A stretch of 64,000 nt of DNA from Diphasiastrum complanatum. Its lineage: Eukaryota > Streptophyta > Lycopodiopsida > Lycopodiales > Lycopodiaceae. The stretch is from contig MU832225.1 in the NCBI GenBank assembly GCA_029204225.1, positions 17,520 through 81,519 on the forward strand. Reading direction: 5' to 3'. Each line of letters begins with the position of its first letter. Position 1 is the stretch's first letter. Of this stretch, positions 14,165 to 27,600 are shown piece after piece. The notes beneath the pieces are model-generated. The model was given only the letters and a program-made list of their open reading frames with translations. It was not told where the DNA came from and did no database searches. Both the position numbers and the translations under genes were made by a program.

Positions 14165-16729
14165 TCAAATCTGAACTCTGCGGTAGAAACACTGAAACAA
14201 TTGACAAATGTAGTTTCGTTTTTCATTGGTTCCTCCATGTTGTGTATTTCGATGAAATGTTGCTCGTGCTTGCCAGTGTGACTTCTCCATCCCTTGTGAT
14301 GACCATACACTCAAGCTTCCATATGTATTTGCAAAAAATGATGTATGATCTCTTAGTATGTGCTGCATATGTCAAAATCATAATGTTAGTCTTATCTTTG
14401 GATCTAAATATATATGAAAATTTGAAAGCATTTTGAAAATTTTATACTAACCATGTAATGAGTGATGTGATCTTCTCTCCATGCTTTTGATACTGCATTA
14501 ACAAACTCAACACAAGTCCTTTGGACAGCTTTCTTATCAATATCAGAGTATTTTTCTTTTCTTAAAATAACAATCATACTATCAAGCTTTTTCCATACAT
14601 CAACTTTTAGTACTCTGGTTTTGCCATCTTTCTTGAAGTCCTGAGTGGCAGTAATAATATCTGTCCAGAATGAGTGTTGAATATTAGAAGCCTTACCAGT
14701 ATGATTTGATAGAAAACGACGTGCTTTTGCTCCTCCTATGCTTGGCTTAGTTGGCATGTTCCCATTCTTTCCTGAAAGCTTTTCATCTTTTTGAATTTTG
14801 AAATGTCCTTTATGGAGTCCTGCTTTTGATAAAACCTTCTAATCGAGAGATAGCTTCCTTTTCTAATGATGTTGGCTTAGTATTCCAAGCAAAAACTATA
14901 TGAAGATAAATGATCTTTTCGGTTAATCTAACTTCTGCATGAAGAGTGCAAACATGCACATTTTTTAAGGGGATAGGCAACACAGGCTTCCAGTTTGGAT
15001 TTGTATATTCTCTAGTAATTCCTGTACTCCTAGTTACATCTTTTGCCATTTTCGTGCAGTACAAACAAGGGTGTTTTGATGTAGCACCGTGAGAGACATT
15101 ATACATACATTTCAATGTTTTTAAATCAACTGCTAAGTGCCATTCAACATCGAAGTCTCCAACTCCTGGAACATTGAGAAGTCCTCCATCAATTATGGTC
15201 CTTGATGATTCTAGGATAAGATGTCCTTGAGAATATCCATGATAATATATTATGATCCTCTTTCAGCACCTGTCCAAAGAATTAATCAGACTTAGTTTAC
15301 AATGTATTAATACTGTTCAATGAATGTAATGTAATAATGATGCTAGTTACCCGAAACGCTGCCAACCACCATATATCATTTTATGACTGGACACTGAATT
15401 TGAAATCTTCTTGGTTCTATGTTTGTGATAGAGCATCATTCATGAGAGTTATACTAACCCTCTCCATCTTCTGCCCTTTCACAATTTCTGACTCATCTAA
15501 CTTAAGTACTATGATTATTTTGCCATTCACCTTTTCATAGGTTATATCATAGAATGTGACGATGTATCTCAGCAAGTAATTTAGATCAACAAATAAATTG
15601 TTTGATGAATTATAGAATATCGATCTTCCATCAGTTTCATACACCTCCTCAATATGAAGTGGAGTTCTAGTGATCTTATGCATACCTATGTTTAATGTAT
15701 CTCTCTCTTTATTCAAGTGATATGTCCTAGGGATTGGGACTTTTCTAATTTGAACTTGCTTAAAAGCTTCTCTAATTAGTTTAAATATTGTTGCATACGC
15801 TTCCCTGCTATTACCTGCAAAATCACAAGCACCTGAACTATAGTCTTATCTAAATTTTTTTTAATGTCCACCATCGAAGACTCTGCTATTTTACACTTTA
15901 AATTTGAAATCCTATTGTTCATCATGATACGCTCAGTGGATTTGCAAGTCAATATTGTGCCCAATGACATTCCTAGTGAAGCATTGTCTTTAATATTCCG
16001 AGGAGCTACTAATGCAGATCTGCAAAAAAAACAGATAGTTAACAGAATATCACCATAGCTAAAATTAAATCCAGATGTCATTGAAAAACTTACAAAATTC
16101 TAAATATGCTTAGTTGAATGCACGGATCCTTCTATTTCGATAACCTCCTTCTGAAAGCATTTGAATATCCTTGCAACTTTTTGCTTTCGCTTCTTACTTT
16201 CAGCCTTCTTCTTTGCCAAATCCACATCCTTCAATAATTGTGAGCTTTTAATACGAATAGACTATAAGACTGATTGCATTTGCTCTAGTTCTGATTTGAT
16301 ATTGATTGTTATCTTCTATAATGATTCATTATTTTTTTTAAGTTGTTCATTTTCTTTTGGAGATGACAATCTCTATTCTGACAATAAGAGGATATCCAAA
16401 TTAACTCACCTTCTAAAAAGTAAACTTTATTCATATAAAGTTGTTTTCCATGGTTCTGCAATCTTTCACAATATCCTAGTAATCCACTATGCCCATTGCA
16501 TATCCATGTAACTAAATGAGTTATTGAAGAGAATGTGGGATGTGTCAAAGTGCTTGGATCTTGTGGATATAATGTTCCATCTATCCACAAATCCAAGTTT
16601 TTTTTTTCCTTCTGCCCTGTAATGAGAACGATCCTCAGTAGATATTTGAATCCCTTTGCCTCCTCTTCTCTGCAAAGGTGCCAAATCAATAGAGATATCC
16701 ACATGTAGATGATATAATGTCATCATCAA
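14165..16729 (-). pseudogene. T1, copy A: large transposase-like protein
   Basis: Several minus-strand exons are visible. A coiled-coil, Lys/Glu-rich part lies at about 16385-16110, followed by 16020-15850 and 15800-15350 (LHIEEVYETDGRSIFYNSSN, then ITLMNDALSQT). A main exon spans about 15265-14452: IIDGG, then DVEWHLAVDLKTLKCMYN, a HGATSKHPCLYC zinc-like pair, then WREDHITHYM. The last exon is 14362-14165, with SVWSSQGMEKSHWQAR. The GMEKSH block and the Cys pair resemble, from memory, large uncharacterised transposase-like proteins of RNase H fold found across eukaryotes. There is a frameshift near 14815 and there are in-frame stops. The C terminus is shared with 55065-55469. Confidence 0.55.
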
Positions 16730-17084
16730 AAAAATAATAGACTAATCAGTTGCACCAAAGTACTATGACCAGATTCTATGAAGCAAAACAAAATACTCAT
16801 CTTTGATTATATTATATACTATGTACGATCAATCCAATCTCCATGCTTGTATGCTTGATTCAAATTTGGAAATGCCGCTCATTTTTTCATTGTGGTTAGA
16901 TCATTGGGAGTTGGGGAGGCCTTGGGAGTGGTGTGGGCAAGCAAATAAACAATATTGTTTTTTTTATTTTGATATTTTTCCTACATGGCATTCCTTGAAG
17001 GGTCTTTTTGATATTGAGAACTCCTCTAATGATATTCCATAGTTGTTAGCATGTAGAATATGTCACTCCCTATTTCTAGCTCCC
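16730..17084. other. Non-coding spacer
   Basis: Nothing recognisable beyond a weak similarity near 17005 to 34545 (TTTTTGATATTGAGAACTC in both). Confidence 0.4.
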
Positions 17085-17975
17085 TATTTTTAGCAAAGTG
17101 TTGATATACCATTTAGCCTTAAATAAATGTCTAGATTATTATAGAGATGGGTTGTAGGCCTACAACTTGATGTTTCATGCTTGGGCCTTTTTTTTCCCCT
17201 CAAAACCTAACATTTGAGTGATTACTTGCTAACAATTATAGTGTATCTGAGGACTTATGCTAGGCAAATAAGTATCACCATGGAAGATAGGCAAGGTATC
17301 TTAGTAAAGCCATAAGAGGACATGGATTCATACGAGGACATTTATAGCTCTCATTAGCCTTCTAGTAAGCCATAGTATGAAATTAGGATGCTGAATACAA
17401 GCCACAAGCCAAACACTTTCACTATCTTTTATCAAATAAAGTGGAAATTGACATCTTAAGGTGAATATATTAGGCTTTTGATTGACTTTTCATCCATGAG
17501 TTTCTAAGAAGCCTATTTATATTAATGGTGATGGGTTTTGTGCTTATTAAGACAAAATTTTCACAAGTATTCAACCACAAATATTATTAAACCTAGAAAT
17601 TCTTCATTAGGAACAATGAGGTGCCACATATCACTAGAGATAAGCTCAAGGCTATGTAGTTGAGAATATATTATTTGAAAAAAAATTATGTAAGAATACA
17701 TGCCAATGATTTCTTTGTGTCTATCTCCATCGTTCAAACAATAAATGAGCTAGAAAAGTCATCATCAAAATGTCACGTCACTACAAAATTAAATTTTAAT
17801 GTCAGATGACTACACCAATATTAATGCATTGTATTAAAAGCTTAAATAGGGACCCATCTTTGCAACCAATACAGGAAAGAAAAACGACATTTGTTCTAGA
17901 AAATACACACAATATCAAACTTAGTTGTAGCACGTAACTCATGTTTTAAAACTTAAAGAAATTCATATCAGGGAG
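17085..17975 (-). repeat. Right arm of long inverted repeat
   Basis: Reverse complement of 11600-12575 at roughly 70 percent by eye, with the same order of matching words. Together the arms enclose the Y/T1 module. Confidence 0.6.
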
Positions 17976-18850
17976 TTGTAAATTCCATCTAGAATAAGTT
18001 ACATCTTGGATATGCATAAAGCTAAACTTTCAGTTTGATAAAATATGTGTGTGAGGAATGTGTCAACAATGATCAGGACAATGATCTCAAGCATAAAGTA
18101 CAATTCCCTTGTTTTTTTAATTTTCACAACCATCTTAATAATTTGCAATAGCCATAATATGCAAGTGCTTGCAGTTCTTTTCATCTTTTATTCCATCATG
18201 AATTGGTACAAAATAGAGTACCAATGATTATCTAATAAGAATACTATATCTTGTATTATAACTACTAACATACTTCAACATAAAAGTATAACAAGTTTGA
18301 CAAAATCAACTTATTGAAGATAAAGTTGTTCAAATATCCTTCCAAACCAAGAAGCGGATGAAATGCAAGAGGGACATATGAGTACCCATGGACATATGTG
18401 TACCCATGTGAATGTATTACAAAAAAGTAGCAAGAACTCTAGAGGGAATCTTAAACTATATATATATATATATATTTGAACTTATGTACACTTTTGCGCA
18501 TGTGTATGGGTGCACCCATGCATGAGCTTTTTCTAATTAAAAAACTTGGGGAGGAGGATGCATGTATGAGAAATTTGACACAGAGTTTTCCTTTGTTCTT
18601 ACCTCTAGGGTTCTTTCTTTTTCTTTCTTCCCAACTCTATAGTTTTTTATTCTCTTGATGTACAAGTTTGCTTGATCAATATGTCCCATCCTTTCCTCTT
18701 GCTCCTATAGTACCTTGCCAGGAATGGATGTGACAATCTACCTCTTAAATCCTAACACATGCGATCTTTTGGTTTTGATCCAACCCCATTTCTCATTTGA
18801 AAGACAACTTTTTTGCTTTTGGTAACTTTGGTCGAACTGTTACATCACCT
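17976..18850. other. AT-rich spacer, no gene seen
   Basis: Contains a short TA tract (18458-18474) and a ~100-base segment (18474-18570, with GGGTGCACCCATGCAT) that recurs at 19640-19765 and 21537-21680. Confidence 0.5.
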
Positions 18851-19213
18851 CAAGTATTGTCATCTTTGAGAGCTATAAAATGCATTCATATGATGGAAGG
18901 TCGAATAAATGGTGTTCATTTTTCAATTGCACACTATTTTACAGCTCACCAAGGAATGGGCATCTTGAATTATTGAGATTAGTGTCTCCGAGAGACTTCA
19001 ATCCCTTTTTTCATCACTAGTATCTAACTTTATCCATACTTGCAACAACTTGCTTGGTGTGCTGATAAAGTCGGTCGTTTACTTTTTGGCATTTTCAAGA
19101 AGTGGTCCAATATTGCAACGGGCTTCGTCATGCATGTCATCTGTTCCATCCAATGCTGTACGTCGAGACGAGCCCGCATCAACAAATCGAGCTCCAAGCA
19201 GTTCAATATACAC

Positions 19214-19420
19214 AGAGAAATGCACATGCACACTCATACACACATGCACACACCATCGGACACATAAATCACACATGCATATACACACACACATTTCACA
19301 CACAACACACACACACACACCATTGACCACATAAATTACACACACCATCAAACAAAAATCATAGACACAAATCCATATACACATATAACACATGCACTCA
19401 CGTACATACACACACATACA
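19214..19420. repeat. (CA)n-rich microsatellite
   Basis: Interrupted CA units. The Cys/Val or His/Thr ORFs across it in all frames are artefacts. Confidence 0.9.
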
Positions 19421-19612
19421 TCGGCCACCCGTCTATGACCATCAGCGACCATCGGCCACCTGTCAATGAACATCGGCCACCCTTCAACGACCATCGTGCA
19501 CCCTTCAACGACCATCGGCCACCCGTCAATGACCACCTGTCAATGACCACCCGTCAACGACCATCGGCCACCCGTCAACAACCATCGGCCGCCCATTGCC
19601 CATCAATGACGG
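19421..19612. repeat. Minisatellite, unit about 20 bases
   Basis: The word CGGCCACCCGTCAACGACCAT is repeated with small changes about nine times. A shorter array of the same unit is at 21408-21500. Confidence 0.85.
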
Positions 19613-19640
19613 GCACTCTTTACTAGTATATCTATATATA

Positions 19641-20527
19641 TATTTAAACTTATATACAGTTTTGTGCATGTCTATGGGTGCACCCATGCATCTTCCTCCC
19701 CTCACCCATGCATGAGCTTTTTCTAACTAAAAAACTTGGGGAGGAGGATGCATGTATGGGGAATGTGCATATCCCCATACATTTGCACATTGTGCATTGA
19801 GGGGTGGACCCCAAAAAGATTTCTCACCTCTTCCCTCCCACTTACTAAATTCAAATACTTAAAGTTTGAAGTTAAGGTTTTATTTTTTCTTCACACACTT
19901 CAATGCGCTTAAAACTTTAGCCAATAATCTTTATTACTTGGCTTTCTTATTTATTTTAGATTATCAAAGTTTTACCCATAAAACATTAGCATAAAAATTT
20001 TCTTGACTACCTTAAACTGGTTTTTTTTTTTTTCAATCCTTCAAATTCCTACCTTGGCCCGCCATTTTCAGGAATGTTTAACCACAAGCTGAAACTCACT
20101 ACTTTTAACTCCTAAATCGTTACCCACAAGCTTTTATCCATGGGCCAAAAAATGCACAATTAAAAAAAAAGGAGGGGGATGGGGTGAGGGGAGTAAAAGA
20201 GACAATAAAAAGAGAAAAATAGGGGGGGAGGGGGGATTTGGAACACACGTGCATGCACACACACACGCATGCACGCACGCAGACACGTGTGAGTGAGAGT
20301 GTGTGTGTGCACGCATGTCTATGTGTGTGTGTGTGTGTGTGTGTGTGCACGTGTTTGTTGTGTGTGTGTGACCCCCGACACAACAAATGCGTGTGTGCGT
20401 GCGCACATGCACACGCTCGTGCGCGCACACACACACATCTCCATATAAAAAACCTTTTGTAGATGAGATATACTGTATGAAGTATAGAGTCTAGAGTTCT
20501 TTTTTCTCCTTCTCTCTTTCCCACGGG

Positions 20528-20585
<58 letters not shown>

Positions 20586-20844
20586 CTCTCACTCTCTCCC
20601 TCCACAAGCCGACCAACAACCCATAGAGGGAGGGAGGTCCCTCCATGCCCCTAAAAAAAATAAAAAGGGTTAAAATGTGTGTGTATGTAGATATATACAA
20701 AAGGGGGTGCCTCCATTCCATTAAAAGTAAATATATCAATATTCATTACCCCCCCCCCTCCCCCGCCATGCACGCACACACACACACACACATACACTTT
20801 TTCTTAAATGTAAACCTCTCATAAAAAATTATGAATGTAAAACT
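19641..20844. other. Spacer with microsatellites, no gene
   Basis: Holds a copy of the GGGTGCACCC segment, GT/CA tracts (about 20245-20440), a (TC)n tract at 20530-20582, and homopolymers. I see no coding potential. Confidence 0.8.
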
Positions 20845-21272
20845 CAAGTATTGTCATCTTTGAGAGCTGTAAAATGCATTCATATGATGGAAGGTCGAAT
20901 GAATGGTGTTCATTTTTCAATTGCACATTATTTTATGCCTCACCAAGGACTGGGCATCTTGAATCATTGAGATTAGTGTCTCCGAGAGACTTCAATCTCT
21001 TTTTTCATCATTGGTATCTAACTTTATCCATACTTGCAACAACCTGCTTGGTGTGCTGATAACGTCGGTCGTTTACTTTTTGGCATTTTCAAGGAGTGGT
21101 CCAGTATTGCAACGGGCTCCGTCATGCATGTCATCTGTTCCATCCAGTGTTGCACGTCGAGACGAGCCCGCATCAACAAATCGGGCTCCAAGAAGTTCAA
21201 TATACACAGAGAAATGCACATGCACACTCATACACACATTCACACACCATCGACCACATAAATCACACATGA

Positions 21273-21305
<33 letters not shown>

Positions 21306-21545
21306 ATTGACCACATAAATCACACACACCATCAAGCACAAATCATACACACAAATTCACATACACAGATAACACATGCACTCACGTACATACACACACA
21401 TACATTGGCCACCCGTCAACAATCATCAGAGACCATCGGCCACCCATCAGCGACCATCGGCCACCCGTCAACGACCATCGGCCATCCATTGCCCGTCAAC
21501 GACGGGCACTCTTTACTAGTGTATATATATATATATATATGTACA
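20845..21545 (+). repeat. Direct duplication, copy 2
   Basis: Partner of 18851-19640. The satellite-like part is at 21083-21235, the CA tract at about 21200-21300 and the shorter minisatellite at 21408-21500. Confidence 0.85.
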
Positions 21546-21783
21546 CTATTGCGCATGTGTATGGGTGCACCCATGCATCCTCCTCCCCTCACCCATGCAT
21601 ACACATTTTATTCACTAAAAGTGATGGAGAGGGGGACCATGCATCCTCCTCCCCTACCCATGCATGCATATTGCATTTCCCTTGGCCCCACCTCCCCAAA
21701 TTCAAATGTCTCCCTTCCTCTCTTTGTCTCCCTCCCTCCCTCTCCAAGATCCATCTCTCCCTCCCTCTCTCTCCCCGACAAGC

Positions 21784-22460
21784 TTTGGTTATGGTTGTGG
21801 CACTCTCATCACTGCTACTTGAAGTTCCATTTGGTTATGGCTGTGGCACTCTCATCACTGCTACCCGAAGTTCCATTTGCTAACGCCTTTGATAGGGTGT
21901 AGGAGGCCATAGCCCACCGATCGTTGGACTTGTTCTGGAGGATTAGATGTGCTTTATGCTTAGGTTACGAGAAAGGGCTGCAAGACTACATACCACTGTT
22001 GGATGCCTTTACTTTCAAGGTCATACAACAACCAAAAGAATTCATCGAACAATGCAACAAGAACAATGAGAAAAATGTAATTCTCTAATTTCAAGCTCCA
22101 GCCTGCCGTGCTATTTTCTGAAAGTAACACTCTGCAATTTTACTTTCAAATGTGCCTCCTAAAACACAATCTTATGTTTTTTTGGCAGACTAGGGAGGAT
22201 CTGCTTTTCAGATTCATGAGATTTAGAGATCGGGATGGCGAAGTTATGTACAAAGACAAGGACCTCCAGGATTCTATTCTCAACTTTGTTCTTGCAGGAT
22301 GCGATACAACCCCCATAACGCTTTCGTGGCTGGTCTACCTGCTTTGGAACAATCCACATATTCATTTGGTGTTGACGCAGTAGTGTGTCAAGATGCAGCA
22401 TCTACGCTGACAATCCAATCACGAGCTTGTCCAGAAGTATCTGGTGGATGAGAGCAAATA
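21784..22460 (+). pseudogene. Cytochrome P450 fragment (CYP704-like), decayed
   Basis: An exon to 22076 reads VPFANAFDRV, then AIAHRSLDLFWRI, as in the middle of plant CYP704 (CYP86-clan fatty-acid hydroxylase) proteins. After an intron, a second exon from 22189 reads REDLLFRFM, then LNFVLAGCDTTPITLSW, the I-helix oxygen-binding motif (A-G-x-D-T-T). The frame stops at 22381. The N terminus, the ExxR and heme-Cys regions are missing. Upstream, a 46-base segment is tandemly duplicated (from 21785 and from 21831), which breaks the frame. This is the only host-type coding sequence recognised in the window, and it is dead. Confidence 0.8.
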
Positions 22461-22811
22461 GCTAATACTTGCAATCCTTGACAATCAAAGCCTTGGAAAA
22501 CTTCGTGAGTGTGCAGCGATCTGAAGAACGCGACGCCTTGAGCTGCCATCGCTGCCTCAGCAAAATGATCATTCTATGAGAGCTCTGGATCGCTGGATTA
22601 TATCTATCAATACATGTTTGAGACTGAGCGCTGACTTTCAGCTAGAAGCTATCACTTGAGCGCAGGTCAGAGAGATCAAACAAAATACAACCTGAGTATT
22701 GACTGAGCGGGGCACTAGCTTCAAAGTATGAGCTAGCTATTAGTTGTATCGTACAATAGCCGAGGAATTGGAGAGAAAGTGCTTACTATATAGCCTTCTG
22801 ATGCCTGTCAT

Positions 22812-22859
<48 letters not shown>

Positions 22860-23429
22860 CATTTTTGTAGTTTCTTGGAGAAGATCAATCAAAGGCATTT
22901 AGAGATTGTTTGCAAGGGAAAGTATGCAAATTCTAGAAAGAAAGCATTCAGATATTTGATGAAGTTGTGAAAGGGGACTTGAATACGACTGATATCAACC
23001 ACTTGCAATGGAACTCAAAAATGTACAAGTTTTGGTACAAGTTCTCTTTCAACTATAGTTGTCCGAACACTTTGAAAATGCTCATCTTTGGTAAGGACAT
23101 CTCCTTCTTCTAAGTCTAATGAAAGATACTAAACATATTCTTCATCGTTATGGATGTTATTTCAAGTCTTTTTGAATCTAACGATTCTAATCTTATGAAC
23201 TTTCAAACATCTCTTCTAACTTGGTAATGAAATGGAGACAAAAACCTTTAAGTGTAGTCACCAAAATTAACAAGTATGCAATAGTATGCATATGTGGATA
23301 GATAAAATCATTGCCTATTAAGCCCTTGATGATGCACCGTAGAAATGAAAGCTTTCCTAGAAGTTACTTGACATAAATTGATGATAAGAAACATAATATT
23401 AGGACTGATATTAGTTGCTTCCTTGTCTC
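22461..23429. other. Spacer with (CT)n tract, no gene
   Basis: A (CT)n tract lies at 22812-22857. I recognise nothing else. Confidence 0.6.
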
Positions 23430-23758
23430 AATGCAACTAAAAATAGAGGAGGTAGTGAGGTAGAGAGAGCCCTATTATCACCCCCCTTTACTAAACTAGA
23501 CTCCAAACGGTTAAGTACTCACAACAAAACGTGCATCCGAACCAGAAACCCTAAATGTAGTCTTGGGATTCTAGGCCCATCGAGCCTGAAATTGGTCGGA
23601 TTCAGTAAAAAACGGTCAAAACTTTGGACGAGAGATGTCCACAGGTTTGTGGATTTGACACGGATCCACAGGATTATTTGTAGTTCAATTCGGACGCCGT
23701 TTGTCCAAAAAATCCCTTTTTGCTGAGGGGAATGCCACTAAATGGACTACTTTTCAAC
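23430..23758 (+). repeat. Satellite monomer, left of copia 4
   Basis: It matches the ~350-base tandem unit at 28802-30400, including GTACTCACAACAAAACGTGC, GGATTCTAGGCCC and ending ATGCCACTAAATGGACTAC. Copia 4 interrupts the array here. Confidence 0.85.
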
Positions 23759-24125
23759 TGTGAAAAATTGCCTACATTGGCAAATCTAGCCATGTAGAAT
23801 ATTGTACATTTTGTCAATATTGTTTGTTGCTGATTGCAGACCTTCTTAAAGTGGAAACCGGGTATTGAAAGTACATCATAGTAAATGAGAGAGATAGAGT
23901 CAGTTTTTGTCCAAGAATAGCCAAGATTGGCAAGATTTGCTTGAGTGTAGTTTTCATCTCATCTTATCTTCATTCCAGCTTTGTGAGGGAGTGATAGAAC
24001 TGTGATTACAAATCCATCTGTTGGATTAAAAGTCAACATTTGAATGAAACACTGCAAGTTAGAAACCTTTGTGGGTTTCAGGTCCAAACAAATCTATATC
24101 TTGTGTGTAGAATCTTGCTAGTAAG

Positions 24126-24647
24126 ATGGGATCAGTGGGAGCCTACCTTCTAGAAGCTAGTGAGAGGTTAAATTCTACCAATTATGCTATTTGGAAAGTG
24201 AGGATGGAGTCACTAATGGTGCTCCAGGATCTTTATGAGTTTCTAATAGATGATGAAGATGAACCTCTAGGTGCACATGAATTAGTGAGATACAAGAAGA
24301 GGTCTAGGCTTGCACTTCAATGTATTAAGATGAATGTAAGCAATGATCTTTTAAGGGAAGTATCATCATGTAAGAGTGCTAAAGAGGCTTGGGAATCTTT
24401 AAAATCTATCTATGAGTCTAGTAACACTTCGAGGGTTCTCATGCTTAGGAATCAGATTCTACAAAGCATGAAGAGGAGTGATGAGAGTGCACAAGATTAT
24501 GTGCTAAGAATCAAGTCTCTCAATAGGGAGTTAGCTTCCATTGGAGAGAAGATTCAAGATAGTGAGCTTGTTCAGATTGTCCTCAATGGTCTGGCTTTAC
24601 AAATTTGGTCCAAAGCTTTGCAATCCAAGACACTTTGCCTACTATAG
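24126..24647 (+). pseudogene. Copia 4 gag N-terminal part
   Basis: Reads MGSVGAYLLEASERL, then a complete UBN2-type gag domain with WKVRMESLM and LQCIKMNVS. A small indel near 24600 shifts the frame. The continuation (LVQSFAIQDTLPT and the zinc knuckle) is in the next frame from 24605. In the intact parent, gag and pol were probably one polyprotein. Confidence 0.88.
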
Positions 24648-27600
24648 AAAAGCTACACAGTGTATTAGTAGCTGAAGAGTGTAGGATGTTGCATACCAAT
24701 GCAAGAATGAATGCTATTTCTCTACAGGATGGTGATGAGAAAGCTAATTTCTCATTCAAAAGCAAGGAGAAGACCAATGGCAAGAAGAAGCACTTCAAGG
24801 AGACCAAGGAGGAGGATGAGGCTTCAAGCTCAAAGGGCAAGATCAAAGACAAGTCCAAGTACAAATGTTTTTTCTGTGGAAAGAAAGGACATTTTGCATC
24901 AGAATGTCTCAAGAAGAAGAAGACACAAGAGAGCAAACAAAGCAACATTACACATCAGGAGGAGGAGGAGGATGAAGAGTCATCCTTGATGGTTTCCAAC
25001 AAACCACCATCATCCAAGAGCAACACCAATGATTCTTGGTGGATTGATAGTGGGGAAAGTTCCCACATGACATATCAAAAGGACATATTCTCCACCTTAC
25101 TTTCTTACAATGATTTACATAGATCAATCTATACTGGAAGTAGTCAAGAATGTAAGATAAGTGGAATAGGAACAATTCCCTTGTATGTAGGATCATCCAA
25201 AAGGATGAATCTTGATAATGTTCTTTATGTTCCTAAGTTAAGCAAGAATTTGCTTAGTGTTGGCCAGTTAATGGATAATGGCCTAGATGTAGAATTTAAG
25301 CATGGAGTTTGTTCCATCCTTAGAAATGATGAATGTATAGTCGAAGGCTTTAAGCAAGGTAGATTGTTTAAGCTTGATGCTAATGTTGCAGTGGAGAGTG
25401 TTAACTTGGCAAAGGTGGAGTTATCAAAGGTGGAACTGTGGCACAAAAGATTGGGCCACCCCAACTACAAAGCCATGGAATCTATGGTTGCAAAGGAGCT
25501 TGCAGTTGGACTCCCCAAGCATTTGTCAAAGTGTGGGAAGAGATGTGAAGCATGCAGCCTCTCAAAGGCTCACAAACTACCCTTCTCAAGATCTACATCA
25601 AGATCAAACTCTCCTCTTGAACTCATCCATGCGGATGTTCATAGTTTTTCACATGAGTCTAATGGTGGTGCCAAGTACTATGTAATCTTCATTGATGACT
25701 ATTCTAAATTTTGTTGGATGTACCTCTTGTCTAGCAAATCAATGGTGTTTGATTCTTTTGTAAAGTTCAAGACTTTGGTAGAAAATCAACTTAGTACCAA
25801 GATTAAGGTATTAAGGAGCGATAATGGAGGTGAATATATCTCCAATAAATTGATTGACTTTTGTAGTTCTAATGGCATAAAGAGGGAGTTGTCATGTCCA
25901 TACACCCCTCAACAAAATGGAGTGAGTGAGAGAAGAAATAGATCTCTTTGTGAGTGTGCTAAAGCCTTAAGGCTAGATGCTTCTCTATCCAAACCATTTT
26001 GGGGTGAAGCAATAACTTGTGCTAACTATTTGTGCAATAGATTGCCAAACCAAGCCATTGGAGGAATCACACCATTTGAAGCTCTATTTGGAGAGAAGCC
26101 CAATCTCAAGGATGTCAAAGTTTTTGGATCCACTTGCTATGTACACCAATCCTTGGATAAGAGAAGGAAGGATGATGCAACATCCATCAAAGGCATCTTT
26201 GTGGGATACGGTGAGATTAGCAAAGGTTATAGAGTCTTCAATCCCATCACTAGCAAGGTGATAGTGAGTAGGGATGTTATTTTTTATGAAGGACATGCTT
26301 GTGATTTGGATGATAATGCTACTAATCATCTTGATGCCAAGGATCATGCTAGGATGGAGGAGGAGCTTCCAAGTGAAGAAGAACTTGAGGATCCACCTCA
26401 AGATGCAAGAACTCCAAGAACTCCAAGAACTCCAAGAAGATCTACAAGGGCAAGATCCGAGCCATTGAGGCTCACCTATGATGGTCAAGGTGATCAAAGG
26501 GAAGGCTCATCATCTTTCACATCTTACACCTTTCTTACTTCAATGTTAGATGAGCCAACATGCTATGAAGATGCTTGTAAGTCTAAAAGTTGGATGGATG
26601 CTTTGCAATCAGAGTATGATGCTCTTATTGAGAATCATACTTGGGATCTTGTGGATCTTCCTCAAGGGAAGAAACCTCTTGATTGCAAGTGGGTATTTAG
26701 ATTGAAGTATAATAAAGATGGATCAATAAGCAAGCATAAAGCTAGGCTTGTTGCCAAAGGTTTTTTACAAACCAAAGGCATTGATTATGATGAGACTTTT
26801 GCTCATGTGGCTAAGCTTGTTACTATCAGGTTGATCATTAGTCTTGCTACAACCTTCAATTGGGAGCTATTCCAACTTGACTTCACAAATGCATTTCTCA
26901 ATGGTTATTTGGAGGAAGAGATCTACATGAGGCAACCCGAGGGCTTCATCAAGGCAAAGCATGAAGGAAAGGTGTATTTTTTGAAGAAGAGCCTTTATGG
27001 GCTCAAGCAAGCACCTAGAGCATGGTACTTTAGGCTAAACTCTTTTCTCATTTCCATCAATTTTGTAATGAGTGCCTATGATCCATCATTGTATATAAGT
27101 TTATATGATGGCATGATCATTATTCTTGTTTTGTATGTAGATGACATTATCTTGAGTGGTAATGATCTAGATGGAATTAGAGATGTAAAAATTGCTTTAG
27201 CAAAAGAGTTTAAGATGGTAGATCTCGGCCTATTGAGCTTCATTCTTGGAATAGAGGCTATTAGAGGATGTGATTTTAGCTTCATTTGTCAATCTAAATA
27301 TGCTACATCCATCCTAGATAGATTTGGAATGAAGAATTGTAAAGGCATTGAGACACCAATGGAGCAACATGTAAAAGCATCTATTGGTTGTGATGAAGCA
27401 TCCTTTGAGGACATCACATTATATAGAAGGCTTATTGGCTCCTTGATCTATTTAGCTATAACTAGACCTGATCTTAGTTATAGTGTTGGAAAGTTAAGCT
27501 AATTCATGCAAAGTCTTCTAGTTTCACATTGGAAGATGGCTGAAAGAGTTCTTAGATACATTTCATCCACTAAGAATTTTGGTATTTTGTATAGAGGAAC

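Larger units (their letters stand above)
18851..19640 (+). repeat. Direct duplication, copy 1
   Basis: Nearly the same sequence occurs at 20845-21545, in the same order: a unique part, a satellite-like part (19083-19235), a CA microsatellite and a minisatellite. This is a segmental direct duplication of about 0.75 kb. Confidence 0.85.

Noticed and set aside
16161-16511. Plus-strand ORF over T1
   Set aside because: Opposite strand of the T1 coiled-coil exons; the minus-strand reading has the coherent Lys/Glu pattern and neighbours.
19421-19612. Evenly spaced repeats that could be mistaken for a CRISPR array
   Set aside because: There is no unique spacer between units, and the context is a plant genome; this is a minisatellite.
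20120-20739. Long Arg/Glu, Cys/Val and His/Thr ORFs on both strands
   Set aside because: They run through GA/TC and CA/GT microsatellites. Simple repeats give open frames in every phase without coding function.
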